Assembly (NCBI RefSeq): GCF_021155765.1
Contig: NC_060107.1
Coordinates: 10,154,501 to 10,218,500, forward strand
Reading direction: 5' to 3'
DNA: 64,000 nt
From: Diprion similis
Lineage: Eukaryota > Arthropoda > Insecta > Hymenoptera > Diprionidae
Position 1 is the stretch's first letter, and each line of letters begins with the position of its first letter. Of this stretch, positions 61,057-64,000 are shown one piece after another. A program made the position numbers and the translations under genes. The notes below the pieces were generated by a model, which saw nothing but the letters and a program-made list of their open reading frames with translations, had not been told where the DNA came from and searched no databases.

Positions 61057-63462
61057 AGCCTTTTTATCTTAGTTATCTTCTATTTTAGTAGCTGTGTAAA
61101 AAAACTTATTTCAATTGGAAAATCAGTAAATAAAATTGATTCCTCTCTCTCTCTTCTACAGCAGAGACGAGATGACGACTCGAACGGAGACACGAGCTGT
61201 TCGGTAGACGAAATAAGAACACAGGGAGCAAACGACCTGGTCATCCGGAACGAATTGGCGGCGTGGTCATAGTGATTTATACAGAATCATATCTCCATCT
61301 GAATGTCTTCATTTTTAACGCTTCGCTGGGCGCCAACGTCGTCAACTTCGTCCACCTAGCAGGTCCTCTTCGAACCTTCGGCCATTAATGGGACAACTGC
61401 AAATTTTCCCTCTCCAGGCAGTCCTCGAGACGTTGGAAGATCTTAGGTATCTTATATATCTTTTCCCAGGGGATTAGATGAGAATTTGAGAACTGATGAT
61501 GAGTCGAAATTTAACAGCTTTTCGTTAATTTAACGAAAAACATAGCATAGTCGAACATTGAGCATTTATAGAAGTTATGTAATCGTGGACTACGATGATT
61601 TTACTAAAAATTGAAGTGCAAGAAGTACGAAAATTGTAAGCTAGAATTTGGATACTGAGCTTTTATGTGGAATTGATTGGGTATGGTTCAAAATAAATAA
61701 TTAATTTTTACAATTTTTCAGAAATCCAGTAGAACGGATTTTTTCTGTGTTTCTTTTTTTTGCAATAGTGAATTTAATGCGGTTGTTTCTAAATCAAAAT
61801 CAATATCATCGCAATCTTCAAAAAATGAGTAGGTACTTACCGATACCAGTGTTACAAGAAAAAAAAACCATCGTGAAATGAAAACGAATGAATGTATTAG
61901 ATTTTCAACTACATATTCAAAATTGACTCAAAATGAACATTTGATATTTGTAGACTCTACTTCGTGACTTCACGAAAAACAAAATGTCTTTGATACCTCG
62001 TAAAATCTTCACATCTTACGAATATCCAAATTATACAAATCCCCAATATACTACCATTTCGCAATAAAATAAGCAAAAAATGATTGGCCTTTGACTCACC
62101 AACCTCCTTAAAAAACACACACACACACTTGGAACAAAAAGTCTGTTACTTATGACATTTTCAAGGTTTACAAGTTTTCAAGTGCGGGATTTTCGCTACG
62201 GTGATATTCACGTCAGTAAGGTGCACCTTAAGGGCGGCGGCTTGTATAGTTTCGCTTTATGGCATGATGGAGCGACATTTAGTGGCGACCGGCGTCCTTT
62301 AGTGAGGCCCTTTGAGGAAGGAAGGAAGGGGAATGGAGGGGGGCAAACGGGCCCATCGCCGGGGGCCCTGACGCGTGGTCGACTGGGCCGAATGGGAGCA
62401 AATCCAAGCAGTGATTGCGGGCCCCGCACTCTCTTCTCTCTACGCTATAAAATATATCAAATATATATTAAATAAGAACGAGTGGAGAGAGCCTGACGTC
62501 TTCATAAAACCATGGCGTTGATGCCACGGCCTCCCGTCGATACAGTGAAATACCGAGCAGTTATGCTCCCGCAGAGGCCATTGACTACTGCAGAAATTCT
62601 GTTACACCGCAATGGCTACACAATAAGAAAGCTGAGGAAGATCGTTCACTTTTAATACCGGAAGTTTCTTTGATAAATCAGTGCTTTCGTTAGAAATACG
62701 ATCAGGCATTTATATCAATCAATATTGAAAGAATGTGGCCATGCGACTGCTGAATATGTTTAAAAGTTTCGGAATTTAAACGCAAACAAAGTATGTTTGA
62801 ATCATGTTTGAACACACAGAGTAAGAAAAAGAGACTGACCAATTTTTTTATACATTAATTTTATTCCTTGAACCCAAAAGTATGAGAACTGAAATGACAT
62901 AAAATTTTTACGGAATTTGTTGGAAACTTGGAAAGAAAGTTACAACTTGAATTGCATGGTAAAGTTCAGGGAAAGTTATTACATAATTTATTGCATGGTA
63001 ATTCGTGGCTTTCACGATATATGTCGATCTAGAGAATGGTATTGAACTTCGAAACGATTAGGAAATCGGGAAACGTTACAAAGACTTTTCCAACTAAAAC
63101 AATAGAATACGACAAATTACGAGACATTGAACAAAAGTGGCTCACAGATAGTCTGAAATTTAAGTATTTATCTTTAAGTATTAATCTTACCTTGTCAAGT
63201 TAAATAAAAAATTCGAGTCTTGCAACAGTTGCAGACAAGGTTATAGGCAATACCTACCTCAAGTGCACAGTAAAATTATTTTTCGAAAAAAAAACTAGCT
63301 ATTCCCACAATCATTTCCGCCCATTATACACTAAAACGGCCTCTCTGCGCGTAGATTTCTCTCAGACGTATCCCTTGTTCGTTTTTTCGGTTGCGAGTAG
63401 TGAAACGGCGTGTTAGGTGACGGGAGATGCCTATCCTGCACAGTATAAGAAGAGTAACAACC
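61054..63462. other. Intergenic sequence with a GC-rich block and TATA-like box
   Basis: AT-rich apart from 62220-62440, which is G- and C-rich and is followed by TATAAAAT (62446-62453) on the plus strand. This could be a promoter, but no supported gene follows. A short (AC)n run lies near 62115-62128. Confidence 0.35.
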
Positions 63463-63750
63463 ATGGCTGATAATTTACACCTGAAAATTACGAGACAGCC
63501 GCATTTACAGTATAACCTATGGTGCAGGGCTGCTGCTGCGCTTATACGAATAATATTTTCTAGAAGGAAATACCCACCTTCAAGGTTATATTGGGCAGTA
63601 AAATCTGGAATTTTTTTAAAACCTGTAAAATTCACGACGACACCGGAAATCGAAACTGCTATCAACCGATGCTTGTCTGGAAACTCGAACAAAAATAAAA
63701 AAAGTAATCGATTGAAAAGAACGATCGTATTGTGTTGTTCTACAAAGTGA
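63463..63750 (+). CDS. Small hypothetical basic protein or exon
   Basis: Frame of 95 residues from an ATG at 63463 with a reasonable start context (caaccATGG). An in-frame upstream ATG at 63427 would add 12 residues. The product is basic, with MADNLHLKITRQPHLQ at the start and a Lys/Asn/Arg-rich end, and no signal peptide or recognised domain. It ends close to the window edge and could be an exon of a gene continuing to the right, or chance. I do not recognise it. Confidence 0.25.
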   Translation: MADNLHLKITRQPHLQYNLWCRAAAALIRIIFSRRKYPPSRLYWAVKSGIFLKPVKFTTTPEIETAINRCLSGNSNKNKKSNRLKRTIVLCCSTK

Positions 63751-64000
63751 TAGAAGCACCAAACGGCAATTTCAGTTCAACTATTGATGACGACGGAAGA
63801 ATACACGCTATATGTAGAATCGCCTACGGAGACGATGTACGACATTACCCGGTAGGCATACCATAAAACTAAATGACGTCATGTACAATGGCTTTTGTTT
63901 TCTTTTTTTCCTGCGTGCGCAGGTTTTGCACCTTTTTTGCTACGTGCATGAATAGGTGGTAATCAGAAGTTTGTGTACGATGATTGGTAAGTGAATACTT

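Overview
The window is eukaryotic and very probably insect nuclear DNA. It has spliced genes with GT-AG introns, long AT-rich non-coding stretches, a Ty1/copia-type retrotransposon with a copia-like primer binding site, a large tandem satellite, and an L-lactate dehydrogenase (LDH) of the insect type. The order cannot be fixed from the sequence alone; a hymenopteran would fit. I see no CRISPR array, operon, tRNA or rRNA gene.

Layout. (1) 1-26520: the right part of a 304-bp satellite array with about 87 head-to-tail copies. The left end lies outside the window. Shared variants show higher-order blocks of 4, 7, 14 and 15 monomers. Two decayed monomers (26521-27175) and an ancient inverted monomer (about 27640-27870) mark the array edge. 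(2) 28842-30869, minus strand: a complete canonical Ldh of four coding exons and 332 residues. It probably has a 5' non-coding exon ending at 35627 and a TATA box at 35774-35781. The long first intron holds a young, internally deleted copia-type element (31240-33181) in antisense orientation. (3) 35.8-44.3 kb: mostly non-coding, with a perfect NRF-1-type palindrome and a few weak exon-like pieces. (4) 44356-49848, minus: a second LDH-like gene of six exons and 349 residues. Its 3.26-kb first intron carries a cysteine-rich gene on the opposite strand (47639-48454). (5) 50307-53033, minus: a third LDH-like gene of seven exons and 366 residues, with a 293-bp MITE-like inverted-repeat element in one intron. 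(6) 53.1-64 kb: no gene I can support, only simple repeats, GC-richer blocks and small unsupported ORFs.

The most interesting system is the tandem LDH family. All three genes share three intron positions, and so descend from one spliced ancestor. The second and third genes keep the NAD-binding glycine motif and the Asp166/Arg169 equivalents. Both have lost the catalytic histidine (Ser206 and Gln213), the asparagine equivalent to Asn138, and the canonical active-site loop; the loop is three residues shorter in the third gene. Their frames and splice phases are nevertheless intact, so they look like maintained pseudoenzymes or neofunctionalised paralogs rather than pseudogenes. The nested Cys/Pro-rich gene resembles in composition the sperm-tail proteins of insect testis. 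This suggests, as inference only, a testis-biased locus.
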